Source of the DNA: CAVZCK01 sp963798805 | Lineage (GTDB): Bacteria; Pseudomonadota; Alphaproteobacteria; Rhizobiales; Rhodomicrobiaceae | NCBI GenBank assembly: GCA_963798805.1 | Contig: CAWCVC010000011.1 | Coordinates: 124,001-188,000, forward strand | Direction: 5' to 3' | Length of the DNA: 64,000 bases | Shown: one piece after another, positions 1 to 7,113 of the stretch | Layout of the letters: the number at the start of each line of letters is the position of its first letter | Position numbering within the stretch: the first letter of the stretch is position 1 | Notes under the pieces: generated by a model | The model's database searches: none | Told to the model about the DNA's origin: nothing | The model's input: only the letters and a program-made list of their open reading frames with translations | Program-made: the position numbers and the translations under genes

Positions 1-657
1 CTTCTGATAGTTGAACAGCACCCGCGCGTCCGAAATGCCCGCCCCCGCCAGAGTGCGCATCGGTCCGGGCGACAGCGCGTTGACGCGGATATTCTGCGGC
101 CCGAAATCCATCGCCAAATAGCGCACCGACGCCTCCAAGGCGGCTTTCGCCACGCCCATCACATTGTAGCGCGGCACCACGCGCATCGACCCGCCATAGG
201 TCAGCGTGATCAGCGAACCGCCATGCGGCATGATGGCGGTGGCGCGCTTGGCGATCTCGGTGAACGAAAAGCAGGAGATCACCATCGTATTGACGAAGTT
301 CTCCCGCGTAGTGTCGGCGTAGCGGCCTTTCAACTCGTTCCGATCGGAAAAGGCAAGCGCATGAACCACGAAGTCCAGCGAGCCCCATTGATCGCGAATC
401 TCGTTAAACACGGCGTCGACAGAGCCAAGATCCATGACGTCACAGGAGACGATGATCTTGCCGCCGAGCGACTGCGCCAGCGGAACGGCGCGACGGCCGA
501 AGGCGTCGCCCTGATAGGTGAAAGCCAACTCGGCTCCGTGGCCGGCCAGCACCCTCGCGATGCCGTAGGCGATTGAACGTTCGTTAGCCACGCCCATGAT
601 GAGTCCGCGCTTGCCAGCCATCAGCGGACCCGGCTTGGCGATATCGATCCCTGTCAT
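1..657 (-). CDS. fabI: Enoyl-ACP reductase FabI (3' end outside window)
   Basis: NADH-dependent enoyl-ACP reductase, the last step of each fatty-acid elongation cycle in the cytoplasm. I translated the minus strand from the ATG at 657: it begins MTGIDIAKPGPLMAGKRGLI and carries the divergent FabI nucleotide-binding segment GVANERSIAYGIA and the Tyr-x6-Lys catalytic pair in RYNVMGVAKAA. About 219 codons are present of a usual 260–275, so roughly the last 50 lie left of base 1. A weak GAGAG ribosome site precedes the start. It lies 55 bp downstream of fabB on the same strand, and fabA–fabB–fabI next to irr is a familiar rhizobial arrangement, so co-transcription is likely. Confidence 0.95.
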   Translation of the reverse strand, partial: MTGIDIAKPGPLMAGKRGLIMGVANERSIAYGIARVLAGHGAELAFTYQGDAFGRRAVPLAQSLGGKIIVSCDVMDLGSVDAVFNEIRDQWGSLDFVVHALAFSDRNELKGRYADTTRENFVNTMVISCFSFTEIAKRATAIMPHGGSLITLTYGGSMRVVPRYNVMGVAKAALEASVRYLAMDFGPQNIRVNALSPGPMRTLAGAGISDARVLFNYQK

Positions 658-712
658 GCTCGCTCTCGATGTCAGGTTGTGCTTGGCGACGCAGACGCCG
701 CGTCTTCCCTTC

Positions 713-1930
713 TCAGGCGTTGTGACGCTTGAAGATCAGCGTGGCATTCGTGCCCCCGAAGCCAAAGCTGTTTGACATTACGCAATTTAACTGGACGTTG
801 TCCAGCCGCTCCCGGGCGATAGGCACATCGTTGAAAGCGGGATCGAGCTCTTCGATGTTGGCGGATTCGCAGATGAAACCGTTATTCATCATCAGGATAG
901 AGTAGATGGCCTCCTGCACGCCGGCGGCGCCGAGAGAGTGTCCTGTCAGTGACTTTGTTGCGGAAATCGGCGGGATATCGTCGCCGAACACCTCGCGAAT
1001 CGCTTCGATCTCCTTCAGGTCGCCGATCGGCGTCGATGTCGCGTGCGGATTGATATAGTCGATTTTCTCCTCGAGCCCCTGCATGGCCAGCTTCATGCAG
1101 CGGGCGGCGCCTTCGCCCGAAGGCTGCACCATGTCGAACCCGTCGGAATTGGCGCCATAGCCGACCAGCTCGCCATAGATGCGCGCATCCCGCGCCTTGG
1201 CGTGCTCCAGCTCTTCCAGCACCAGCACACCGCCGCCGCCGGCGATGACGAAGCCGTCGCGCCGCACGTCATAGGCGCGGCTTGCCTTCTCCGGCGTCTC
1301 GTTGAAGTCGGAGGACATGGCATTCATGGCGTCGAACAGCACCGACAGGGTCCAGTCGAGCTCCTCGCCGCCGCCGGCGAAGATGATGTCCTGCTTGCCC
1401 CATTGGATAAGCTCGGAGGCGTTGCCGATGCAATGCGCCGAAGTCGAGCAGGCCGAGGAGATCGAATAGTTAACGCCGCGGATATGAAACGGCGTGGCGA
1501 GGGTGGCCGAATTGGTGCTGGACATCGACTTGGGCACCTCGAACGGACCGACCTTGCGCGGCCCTTTCGAACGCGTGATGTCGGCGGCCTGAACGATGGC
1601 ACGGGTGGAGGGGCCGCCCGAGCCCATGATCAGTCCGGTGCGCTCGTTGGAGACGTCGCTCTCCTCAAGCCCGGCATCCTGGATCGCCTGCTCCATGGCA
1701 ATGTAGTTCCAAGCCGCGCCGGCGCCCATGAAGCGGCGCACCTTGCGATCAAGCACGGCTTCCCAGTCGAGCTTTGGGGCACCATGGACCTGGCAGCGGA
1801 AGCCGCGTTCGGCATAGTCCTTGGCAATAACGATGCCGGAGCGGCCCTCGCGCAATGAGGCCAGCACCTCCTGGGTATTATTCCCGATGGAGGACACAAT
1901 GCCCATGCCTGTGACCACGACGCGTCTCAT
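713..1930 (-). CDS. fabB: Beta-ketoacyl-ACP synthase I FabB
   Basis: Condensing enzyme of type II fatty-acid synthesis; with FabA it makes unsaturated fatty acids. The 405-aa product has the family's Cys-His-His set: the nucleophile Cys in SSACSTSAHC, His in NPHATSTPIGD and His in TGHSLGAAG. The C-terminal loop NSFGFGGTNA is also typical. The open frame extends upstream, but the ATG at 1930 (MRRVVVTGMG) matches the family N-terminus and follows an AGGGG ribosome site. It sits between fabA and fabI on the same strand. The 323-bp gap to fabA is filled by palindromic repeats rather than being a tight operon junction. Confidence 0.96.
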   Translation of the reverse strand: MRRVVVTGMGIVSSIGNNTQEVLASLREGRSGIVIAKDYAERGFRCQVHGAPKLDWEAVLDRKVRRFMGAGAAWNYIAMEQAIQDAGLEESDVSNERTGLIMGSGGPSTRAIVQAADITRSKGPRKVGPFEVPKSMSSTNSATLATPFHIRGVNYSISSACSTSAHCIGNASELIQWGKQDIIFAGGGEELDWTLSVLFDAMNAMSSDFNETPEKASRAYDVRRDGFVIAGGGGVLVLEELEHAKARDARIYGELVGYGANSDGFDMVQPSGEGAARCMKLAMQGLEEKIDYINPHATSTPIGDLKEIEAIREVFGDDIPPISATKSLTGHSLGAAGVQEAIYSILMMNNGFICESANIEELDPAFNDVPIARERLDNVQLNCVMSNSFGFGGTNATLIFKRHNA

Positions 1931-1990
1931 GGAAACCCCTCTTGTCTCCAACAACTGGCTCTGCAACCCACGGGATCGGCCGAACGGGTG

Positions 1991-2068
1991 CTAGTATCCA
2001 AATTCCGAAATTCGCTTGCGTCTTGCCGCATGTTCCGTAGCGAGCTTCGAGAGCTTAAGGGACACTAG
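1991..2068. repeat. 78-bp palindromic repeat, copy A
   Basis: Starts CTAGTATCC and ends GGACACTAG, so the ends are near-perfect inverted repeats. Its reverse complement aligns along its full length with another 78-bp segment at 32839–32916 of identical size and the same CTAG-GTCC type ends. This copy is more degenerate internally. It lies in the fabB–fabA gap. I read it as a non-coding, MITE-like or REP-like intergenic element. Confidence 0.6.
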
Positions 2069-2184
2069 AACCTTGATCCTCCTAATGTGATTCAGATCCA
2101 GACGTTCGTTCCGAGCTGGCTGCATCATTTGACGACCTTCTGAATCATCACACTAGAGCCCTTCAACAATAGCAGGCGCTCTAG
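2069..2184. repeat. Two further palindromic intergenic elements
   Basis: Directly abutting the 78-bp element are two inverted-repeat structures. TGATTCAGA at 2088–2096 pairs with TCTGAATCA at 2139–2147 (9 bp perfect, 42-nt interior). CTAGAGC at 2153–2159 pairs with GCTCTAG at 2178–2184. Neither is followed by a T-run in the fabA-to-fabB direction, so they do not look like standard terminators. They resemble the repetitive palindromes common between rhizobial genes. No coding frame in this gap is convincing. Confidence 0.4.
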
Positions 2185-2253
2185 AAAAAGCGCACGCTCC
2201 GGTTTGGTTGCGTTTCCTCATGGAAAACCGGCTACTCCCGCCTTCGCAACACC

Positions 2254-2790
2254 TCAAAGGCCGACAATGGCGCCTTCGCCCGGCGCTGTCTCGAATAGCC
2301 CGACCCGCAGGTCCTTGGCGATATATATGGTGTTGCCGTCGGCATTAAGATGGCCGTCGCCAATGCCGAGCGTCAGCTTCCTGCGGATCACCCGCTTCAA
2401 GTCGACGAAATATTCCAGTTTCTTCACCGCGGGAGTAACCATGCCGCTGAATTTGACCTCGCCCACGCCGAGTGCGCGTCCGCGTCCCTGACCACCGATC
2501 CAGCCGAGGAAAAAGCCGAGCATCTGCCAGAGCGCGTCGAGGCCGAGGCAGCCCGGCATGACCGGATCGCCCTTGAAATGGCAAGAGAAAAACCAAAGAT
2601 CCGGTTTGACGTCCAGTTCGGCGATTACCTGACCCTTGTCATGTTCGCCGCCCGCTTCCGAGATATGGGCGATGCGGTCGAACATCAGCATCGGCGGCAG
2701 CGGCAATTGCGGGTTTCCGGGACCGAACAACTCGCCCCGCCCGCAAGCCAGGAGATCCTTGTAGTCGTATGCCTGTTGGCGTTCAGCCAT
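2254..2790 (-). CDS. fabA: 3-hydroxydecanoyl-ACP dehydratase/isomerase FabA
   Basis: Dehydrates 3-hydroxydecanoyl-ACP and isomerises trans-2- to cis-3-decenoyl-ACP, the branch point to unsaturated fatty acids. The 178-aa product is close to the usual 171–172 residues. It has the hot-dog-fold active-site His in FFSCHFKGDPVMPGC and the acidic helix GLDALWQMLG that supplies the partner Asp. The ATG at 2790 (MAERQQAYDY) is chosen over the longer frame because it matches the family N-terminus. It is divergent from irr across a short intergenic region, a conserved arrangement in Hyphomicrobiales. Confidence 0.96.
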   Translation of the reverse strand: MAERQQAYDYKDLLACGRGELFGPGNPQLPLPPMLMFDRIAHISEAGGEHDKGQVIAELDVKPDLWFFSCHFKGDPVMPGCLGLDALWQMLGFFLGWIGGQGRGRALGVGEVKFSGMVTPAVKKLEYFVDLKRVIRRKLTLGIGDGHLNADGNTIYIAKDLRVGLFETAPGEGAIVGL

Positions 2791-2907
2791 CGTACCTCGA
2801 TACCGTCCATGATCGGGAGATAAAGATAGTCCCTTCGAGCATTTGTTAGCTAACACAATCGGGCGGTGACGCGAAACCCCGCCCTATGCTCTTGAGAGGA
2901 AAGCGGC

Positions 2908-2979
2908 ATGAAAAAGCATATAGTTGCTTTGAAAGCGGCTAGACAATATATTTTTGCCAACTGCACGCAAGCACGTTGA
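2908..2979 (+). CDS. Candidate 23-codon leader ORF coupled to irr
   Basis: An ATG at 2908 follows a good Shine-Dalgarno sequence (GAGAGGA, 2894–2900, 7-nt spacing). It encodes MKKHIVALKAARQYIFANCT plus three residues (QAR). Its TGA at 2977–2979 shares its A with the irr ATG at 2979 (TGATG), the arrangement used for translational coupling. irr itself lacks a clear ribosome site, which strengthens the case. Against it, a candidate irr promoter (2924–2952) lies inside this ORF and would bypass it. I do not recognise the peptide. Confidence 0.35.
   Translation: MKKHIVALKAARQYIFANCTQAR
2924..2952 (+). promoter_or_regulatory. Candidate sigma-70 promoter of irr
   Basis: TTGCTT (2924–2929) is separated by exactly 17 bp from TATATT (2947–2952). 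Transcription would start near 2959, leaving a leader of about 20 nt before the irr ATG. This is inferred from spacing and consensus only. No clear Irr iron-control palindrome was seen. Confidence 0.4.
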
Positions 2980-3413
2980 TGCGCGAGATGAACGAACCGG
3001 TATCAGAACACAAGATGATCGAGCGGCTGAAGTCCGCCGGGCTGCGTCCCACGCGACAGCGCGTCGCCCTTGGCACGCTCCTGTTCCGCAATGGCGACCG
3101 GCATGTGACGGCCGAAGCGCTGCATGACGAGGCGGTGCGGGAGCGCATCCCCGTGTCCCTCGCCACGGTCTACAATACGCTGCATCAATTCACCGAAGCC
3201 GGGCTTCTGCGCGAGGTCGCGATCGAGGGATCGAAGACCTATTTCGACACCAACACCTCGGACCACCATCATTTCTATTTCGAGCACAACGGCGTGCTGA
3301 TGGACATCGACTGCGACGGCTCGCCGGTCGTGGCCATGCCGGTGCCGCCCGAGGGTATGGAAATCTCCCGCGTCGATGTGCTGGTCCGGCTGGTGAAAAA
3401 GCGGCCGGCCTAG
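2979..3413 (+). CDS. irr: Iron response regulator Irr (Fur family)
   Basis: Fur-family transcription factor that, in rhizobia, represses or activates iron and heme genes under iron limitation and is degraded when heme is available. The 144-aa product has an N-terminal winged helix (LRPTRQRVALGTLLF, VSLATVYNTLHQFTEAGL) and the tri-histidine HHHFYFEH that is the second heme/metal site in Irr. The Cys-Pro heme regulatory motif of Bradyrhizobium Irr is absent, as in many other rhizobial Irr proteins. A TTG (2976) and a second ATG (2988) are alternative starts. It is divergent from fabA. Confidence 0.93.
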   Translation: MREMNEPVSEHKMIERLKSAGLRPTRQRVALGTLLFRNGDRHVTAEALHDEAVRERIPVSLATVYNTLHQFTEAGLLREVAIEGSKTYFDTNTSDHHHFYFEHNGVLMDIDCDGSPVVAMPVPPEGMEISRVDVLVRLVKKRPA

Positions 3414-3440
3414 TGGTTCGAATCTAACGCTTCGAACCAC
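3413..3440 (+). terminator. Hairpin directly after irr
   Basis: GTGGTTCGAA (3413–3422) pairs perfectly with TTCGAACCAC (3431–3440) around an 8-nt loop, starting on the last base of the irr stop codon. Only a short, interrupted T-tract (CCTTTTG) follows. It could be a weak intrinsic terminator, an mRNA 3'-end stabiliser or a repeat element. Position favours a terminator for irr. Confidence 0.45.
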
Positions 3441-3554
3441 CAGACCTTTTGCTGATGGATCAAATTTTCATGATATTTGAATTTCCTACCTCGATGCCAC
3501 CACCGGGCGCGAGGGCCTCAAATGTCACCTTTGATCCACCAGCGCCTTAGAACG

Positions 3555-3600
3555 CGATCAGGAAAAGTGGAATCCGGTTTCTGTCCGATCGCGCGACCAG
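3555..3600. repeat. Rhizobial-type AAAAGTGG...CCGGTTT palindrome
   Basis: The core AAAAGTGGAATCCGGTTT (3563–3580) lies inside flanking GATC half-sites (CGATCAGG ... CCGATCG). From memory, this core is a very abundant intergenic palindrome in Mesorhizobium and Bradyrhizobium relatives. It lies in the gap between irr and the convergent SH3 gene. The rest of 3441–3654 holds no convincing gene. Confidence 0.45.
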
Positions 3601-3654
3601 CAAAGAATCCAGAGCGGACCTCTGAACTCAAGTGTTTCCATCTAAATTGATCCT

Positions 3655-4203
3655 CTAGTCGACCTTCTCGCCCGGATAGACCCCCCAGATGGAATCCTGG
3701 CTGATATAGCCGGTGATGCCGCTCGCCGAAATGTGGCACCAGCTTCCGTCGCATCCATAGACATCGCCAAGCACCCCGGGCGAGAGCTTGGCGCTCAGTC
3801 CGGAGGATCCGCTCGCCGACTGATGCAGGTCGATAGTGTGCCCCTTGTCCTCCCAGGGCGCGACGAGCACCGTGCGCCGCCCGCTGAGCAGCGTCCCCAG
3901 CACCCAGCCCGATGCGCCTTCGCTGTCGCGCACCTCGCGCCAGACGTCGAATTCGGCGATGATCTCGACCGGGAGCCCCGCCCGCCGGAACACCCAGGCG
4001 ACCTGATGGTCCCAGCCGGGCCCGCGCCGGACATTCACCTCATCGGCCTTGAGACTGACAAATCGCGGCACTGGCAATCCTGTGACCGTGCCGGGCTTGC
4101 GCGCCGCCAGGTCGGCGACCGGTTTCTGCGCCACGGCCATGGCGCGGGGAGCGGCCGCCATGCTGGCCAGGATCAAAGCCAAAGCGATTGCCAAGCGGCT
4201 CAA
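3655..4203 (-). CDS. Exported SH3-domain protein
   Basis: 182-aa protein with an N-terminal signal peptide (about residues 1–24, hydrophobic LAIALALILASMAAA then AMA). It carries bacterial SH3 (SH3b) features: the classic motif ADEVNVRRGPGWDH at about residues 52–66, a repeat-like WREVRDSEGASGWVLGTLL and a terminal GYISQDSIWGVYPGEK. Such proteins act in the periplasm, often binding peptidoglycan or serving as adaptors; the exact role is unknown. Two cysteines in YGCDGSWCHI may form a disulfide. It converges with irr, and divergent from it lies the broken chemoreceptor. Confidence 0.82.
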   Translation of the reverse strand: MSRLAIALALILASMAAAPRAMAVAQKPVADLAARKPGTVTGLPVPRFVSLKADEVNVRRGPGWDHQVAWVFRRAGLPVEIIAEFDVWREVRDSEGASGWVLGTLLSGRRTVLVAPWEDKGHTIDLHQSASGSSGLSAKLSPGVLGDVYGCDGSWCHISASGITGYISQDSIWGVYPGEKVD

Positions 4204-4562
4204 TGCCTTCCCTCCTTTGCAGTCTTATATGCCGATGCCGCTTGTTAACCGCCCGGCGCCGATGCTGGCAAGAGATCGTGCGTCACACCAGCGCAAATTG
4301 CTCCACCCGCCACAAGCTGCGCCTGCGGACACGCGCCGGCGGCACATGCTGATCCCGATCCAGGATTGAGACTCTGCCATCCCTCCAAGACTGCCCCGCG
4401 GCCTTTCGGCGCGCGGGGTCTGCACCGGCTCAGGCCATGACAAAGTTCGCGCCAAATATGATCCTCTCCGATTTCAATACATTGAATTCACGCAAAAATA
4501 GGAGCTTTCCGCTATCCATTGGCTGAATCCCTGCCTGGCTCCAAGCGTGGAAAGTACTCCTC
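4204..4562. other. Intergenic region, no gene seen
   Basis: Between the SH3 gene and the truncated chemoreceptor. The only structure noted is a GC hairpin (CCCCGCG 4394–4400 with CGCGGGG 4412–4418) without a T-run. No convincing promoter or small gene was found. Confidence 0.4.
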
Positions 4563-5084
4563 ATGACAAGACTGTTTAGCAACCGGAAGATCGGCACCAA
4601 GATCATTCTCGGCTTTGCCGTCGTGCTCGTCATCCTCGGCGCAATCGGGATTAAGAACTACCGCTCATTCGGCCATATGGCCGCGGAATTCAGGGATTAC
4701 GGCGACCAGATCGATGAGCTCAGCCTGGTTCAGGATATCAATCGCGAGTTCGCCCGCTTCGAGCGCTATGCGGGAGAATTCGCGCCGACAAAGCAGGACA
4801 CTTCGCTGGCGAATGCCATGGACGTGCGCAAGAAACTCGGCGAGCTGATCGGCAAGGCGACGAGCAACGAACAGGGCTCCGGCTACAAGCAGGATCTGGC
4901 CGACATCGCCAGCGAGCTCGATGCTTACGGCAAGACCTTCGATAAGATCGTGGTCATGCGCGGCGAGCAGAGCAAGCTGAGAGAGGACGTGCTCGATCCG
5001 CTCGGCGCCAGCCTCACCGAAGACCTCGAAAAGCTGCAAAGCCTTGCCGCGAGCGATCATTGTGCCGATGGCTCTCGTTCATGA
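4563..5084 (+). pseudogene. Methyl-accepting chemotaxis protein, N-terminal fragment
   Basis: The first ~163 residues look like the start of a chemoreceptor: a short basic N-terminus, a transmembrane helix (KIILGFAVVLVILGAIGIKN, about residues 13–32), then a helical periplasmic sensor domain. The second membrane helix, HAMP and signalling domains are missing. At about 5054 the sequence changes to IS21 istA material, and the frame runs on only ten codons (SDHCADGSRS) to a stop. The product would be a membrane-anchored sensor stub that cannot signal. Insertion and later rearrangement of an IS21 element is the likely cause. Confidence 0.75.
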
Positions 5085-5531
5085 AGGCTTTTCCGGAAGA
5101 GACCACCGAAGCGTTTCTTGACGGCCATACCAGCGCGTTCACTTTCTTTGGCGGCATGGATCTTCCGGCACGCCGCCGATCACACCAATCGCTTCGCCGA
5201 AATCCACCTGGGCATGCCCTGGCGGACGCGCCGACGGTACGAACGTCTCCCGGCTCCCGGTTTTGGCAATCCGGACATAATCCTTCACCACCGTATAGCC
5301 GCCGGTAAAGCCGTGTTCTGCCTTGAGACGTTCGAAAATCCGTTTGGCGGTATGCCGCGGCTTCGGCGGCGCCAGCGGCTTCGTGCGCACATAACCGGGA
5401 GGCGCCGAGAACTGGCACATCTTCGAAATCGTGTCACGACTCAGGCCGAAAACACTGGCTGCTTCGCGACGGCTCCTACCCTCAACAAAAACGAACTGTC
5501 GGACCGCGGCATAAACTTCCACCGCATACAT
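5056..5531 (-). pseudogene. istA: IS21-family transposase IstA remnant, internally inverted
   Basis: On the minus strand 5531–~5160 encodes the IstA N-terminus: a helix-turn-helix start (SRREAASVFGLSRDTISKM) and the first part of the integrase core (HAQVDFGEAIGVIGG). The segment that should follow in the protein (FMKAFPEETTEAFLDGHTSA ... FFGG) is present but on the plus strand at about 5080–5158. This is what an inversion of a roughly 100-bp internal segment would leave. The rest of istA and all of istB are absent. Non-functional. Confidence 0.75.
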
Positions 5532-5808
5532 CCCCCGGCGCCCCCCTCTTGGAAAGGATCAGCCTAACCAGTGGCCGGTCATTACTCCGCCACGCAGCGG
5601 CACCACGCCGCCGCTCCACTGGTCCACTTTCTCACCTCCGCGCCCAGCGCAGGATGGCTGCTTGCGCCTCATGCACTAAATCGCTGTCGCGATATTCGCG
5701 GCAGCCGCCCGCCGTGGCCGACCGAGATGCTGAGGGTATGCGGCTGAAAGGCCCGGGTTGCCGTTCTGAGATCGAGGTGTCAACCTCGAACCGGAACGGA
5801 GTTTCCCC

Positions 5809-5883
5809 ATGAGTATGCGCCCGATCAGCCCTCTTCGCCAGCGCATGATCGATGACATGACCGCGCGCCAGCTAGTGGATTGA
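5809..5883 (+). pseudogene. Integrase (tyrosine recombinase) N-terminal scrap
   Basis: A 24-codon frame with a GGAG ribosome site encodes MSMRPISPLRQRMIDDMTAR and stops shortly after. The segment SPLRQRMIDDM resembles the N-terminal SAM-like domain start of tyrosine recombinases carried by IS91-type and integron-like elements. It ends where the IS630 scrap (5872–5975) begins, so it was probably cut by that junction. It is too short for certainty. Confidence 0.4.
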
Positions 5884-5975
5884 TTCCAACGTTTGGAACC
5901 CTCGTTTTTGAGCGGCGATGATCTCGTCTGGATCGGCTTTCCAGACAAAGGGCTTCGGCTGGCGGTTGCGCTCGG
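5872..5975 (-). pseudogene. IS630-family transposase C-terminal scrap
   Basis: The minus strand encodes NRQPKPFVWKADPDEIIAAQ followed by KRGFQTLESIH and a TAG stop at 5872–5874. KPFxWxADPDxIIAAxKRG...ESIH is the characteristic C-terminus of one group of IS630 transposases. Nothing of the catalytic domain remains. This scrap lies immediately downstream of the ABC-importer operon. Confidence 0.55.
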
Positions 5976-6003
5976 GAGGTCAGCCCCCGAGCGAGCTCGG
6001 CGA

Positions 6004-7065
6004 TCAGAGCGAAGCCGGGCGCCTTGGGAGTCCGTTGGCTTCCTGGGCCGCCCAGACATAGGTCATGTCGACGTATTTGCGCCAGTCGAGGCCCTTCGGA
6101 ACGCTGCCTGTAACGGCGAGCGACTCGACGAACTTGTCCATCACCTCGGCACTCTCGAAACCACCGTCGGGGCTGATTTGGTCAAGCTCGAGCTTGTATT
6201 GAGCCTCAAATGCCGGCGGGATGCTAAAGCCAAGATCGCGCATGATCTTGTACGCTTTTTCCTTGTTGGCTGGATCGAAAAGCCATTTGCGAGCGCGAAT
6301 GTCTGCACGAGCCCACGCATAAGCTGTGTCCTCGTTTTTCGCCAACCAGGTGCCCATGGCAGCGAAGCCTTCCTGTGGCGCCCGGTGAAGTTTCTGGTAA
6401 AGGAACTTGCCGCCTGCGGCCTCAAGCCCCGCCCGATGCCGCGGGAACAGGCTCGCGGCGTCCACCGTGCCGGCCAGGAGGGCCTGCAAGCGCGTGTCAG
6501 ACGCACCGGACACGGGAACGAACTCGACGTCCTTATCGGGATCGAGCCCCATCTCCGCAAGCACCTGCCGCATCACCCAGGTATTGCGCGCTTCCAGCGT
6601 TCCGCCGGTTATCTTACCGCCTTTGAGGTCCTCCGGCTTCTCGATGCCCTTGCGAACGCCCATGATCCACCATTCGTTGTCGCGGTATAGCGAAATCATC
6701 TTGATGGGCAGCCCGCTGGCCTGACCAGAACCCAGGAAGACGTTGGTGTCGCCGTGCGTAATATCGAGGCTTCCACCGATCAGGCCGGGTATGTACTGGT
6801 CCGATAGCGTGACTTCGAGGTCGTCGATTCCGACCTCCTTGAAGAACCCTAACGCCTGCGCCAGCCGATACGACCATTGTGTCGCGTAGTTGGGATTGAA
6901 ATCGCCCATCCTGAGCTTTTTCAGATTGGCCATGACATTCTCGGCGGCGGCCGCCTGCATGCCGGATCGATTGAGCGTCGCCGCAGCAATGAACATGCCG
7001 AGGACGCCGGCACCGCCCTTTATGAGAAACTCCCGGCGAGGTAGATAAATCTGCTGCTTTTTCAC
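6004..7065 (-). CDS. ABC transporter substrate-binding protein, NitT/TauT type, TAT-exported
   Basis: 353-aa periplasmic binding protein of the SsuA/TauA/NMT1-like group, whose members bind sulfonates, nitrate, thiamine precursors or aromatic acids. A twin-arginine signal is visible (LPRREFLIKGGAGVLG, then a hydrophobic stretch ending near QAAAAE). Family segments include the LAQALGFFKEVGID helix and GGSLDITHGD. GTG 7065 is chosen because GGGAGGA lies just upstream, whereas the longer frame's start at 7089 has none. It is the last gene of the importer set, 48 bp after the permease. Substrate unknown; the neighbouring decarboxylase hints at an aromatic or carboxylic acid. Confidence 0.88.
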   Translation of the reverse strand: MKKQQIYLPRREFLIKGGAGVLGMFIAAATLNRSGMQAAAAENVMANLKKLRMGDFNPNYATQWSYRLAQALGFFKEVGIDDLEVTLSDQYIPGLIGGSLDITHGDTNVFLGSGQASGLPIKMISLYRDNEWWIMGVRKGIEKPEDLKGGKITGGTLEARNTWVMRQVLAEMGLDPDKDVEFVPVSGASDTRLQALLAGTVDAASLFPRHRAGLEAAGGKFLYQKLHRAPQEGFAAMGTWLAKNEDTAYAWARADIRARKWLFDPANKEKAYKIMRDLGFSIPPAFEAQYKLELDQISPDGGFESAEVMDKFVESLAVTGSVPKGLDWRKYVDMTYVWAAQEANGLPRRPASL

Positions 7066-7113
7066 GCTCTTCCTCCCTTTTCCGTTCACTGATGGCTGCG
7101 GCTTTGGAACCGC

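Noticed and set aside
3413..3600. A toxin, sRNA or riboswitch in the irr–SH3 gap
   Set aside because: The structure is explained by a simple hairpin after irr and a common rhizobial intergenic palindrome. No supported ORF.
5549..5812. 87-codon plus-strand frame between IS remnants
   Set aside because: No family features, Arg/Ser-rich translation, and it spans the presumed outer end of the IS21 remnant.
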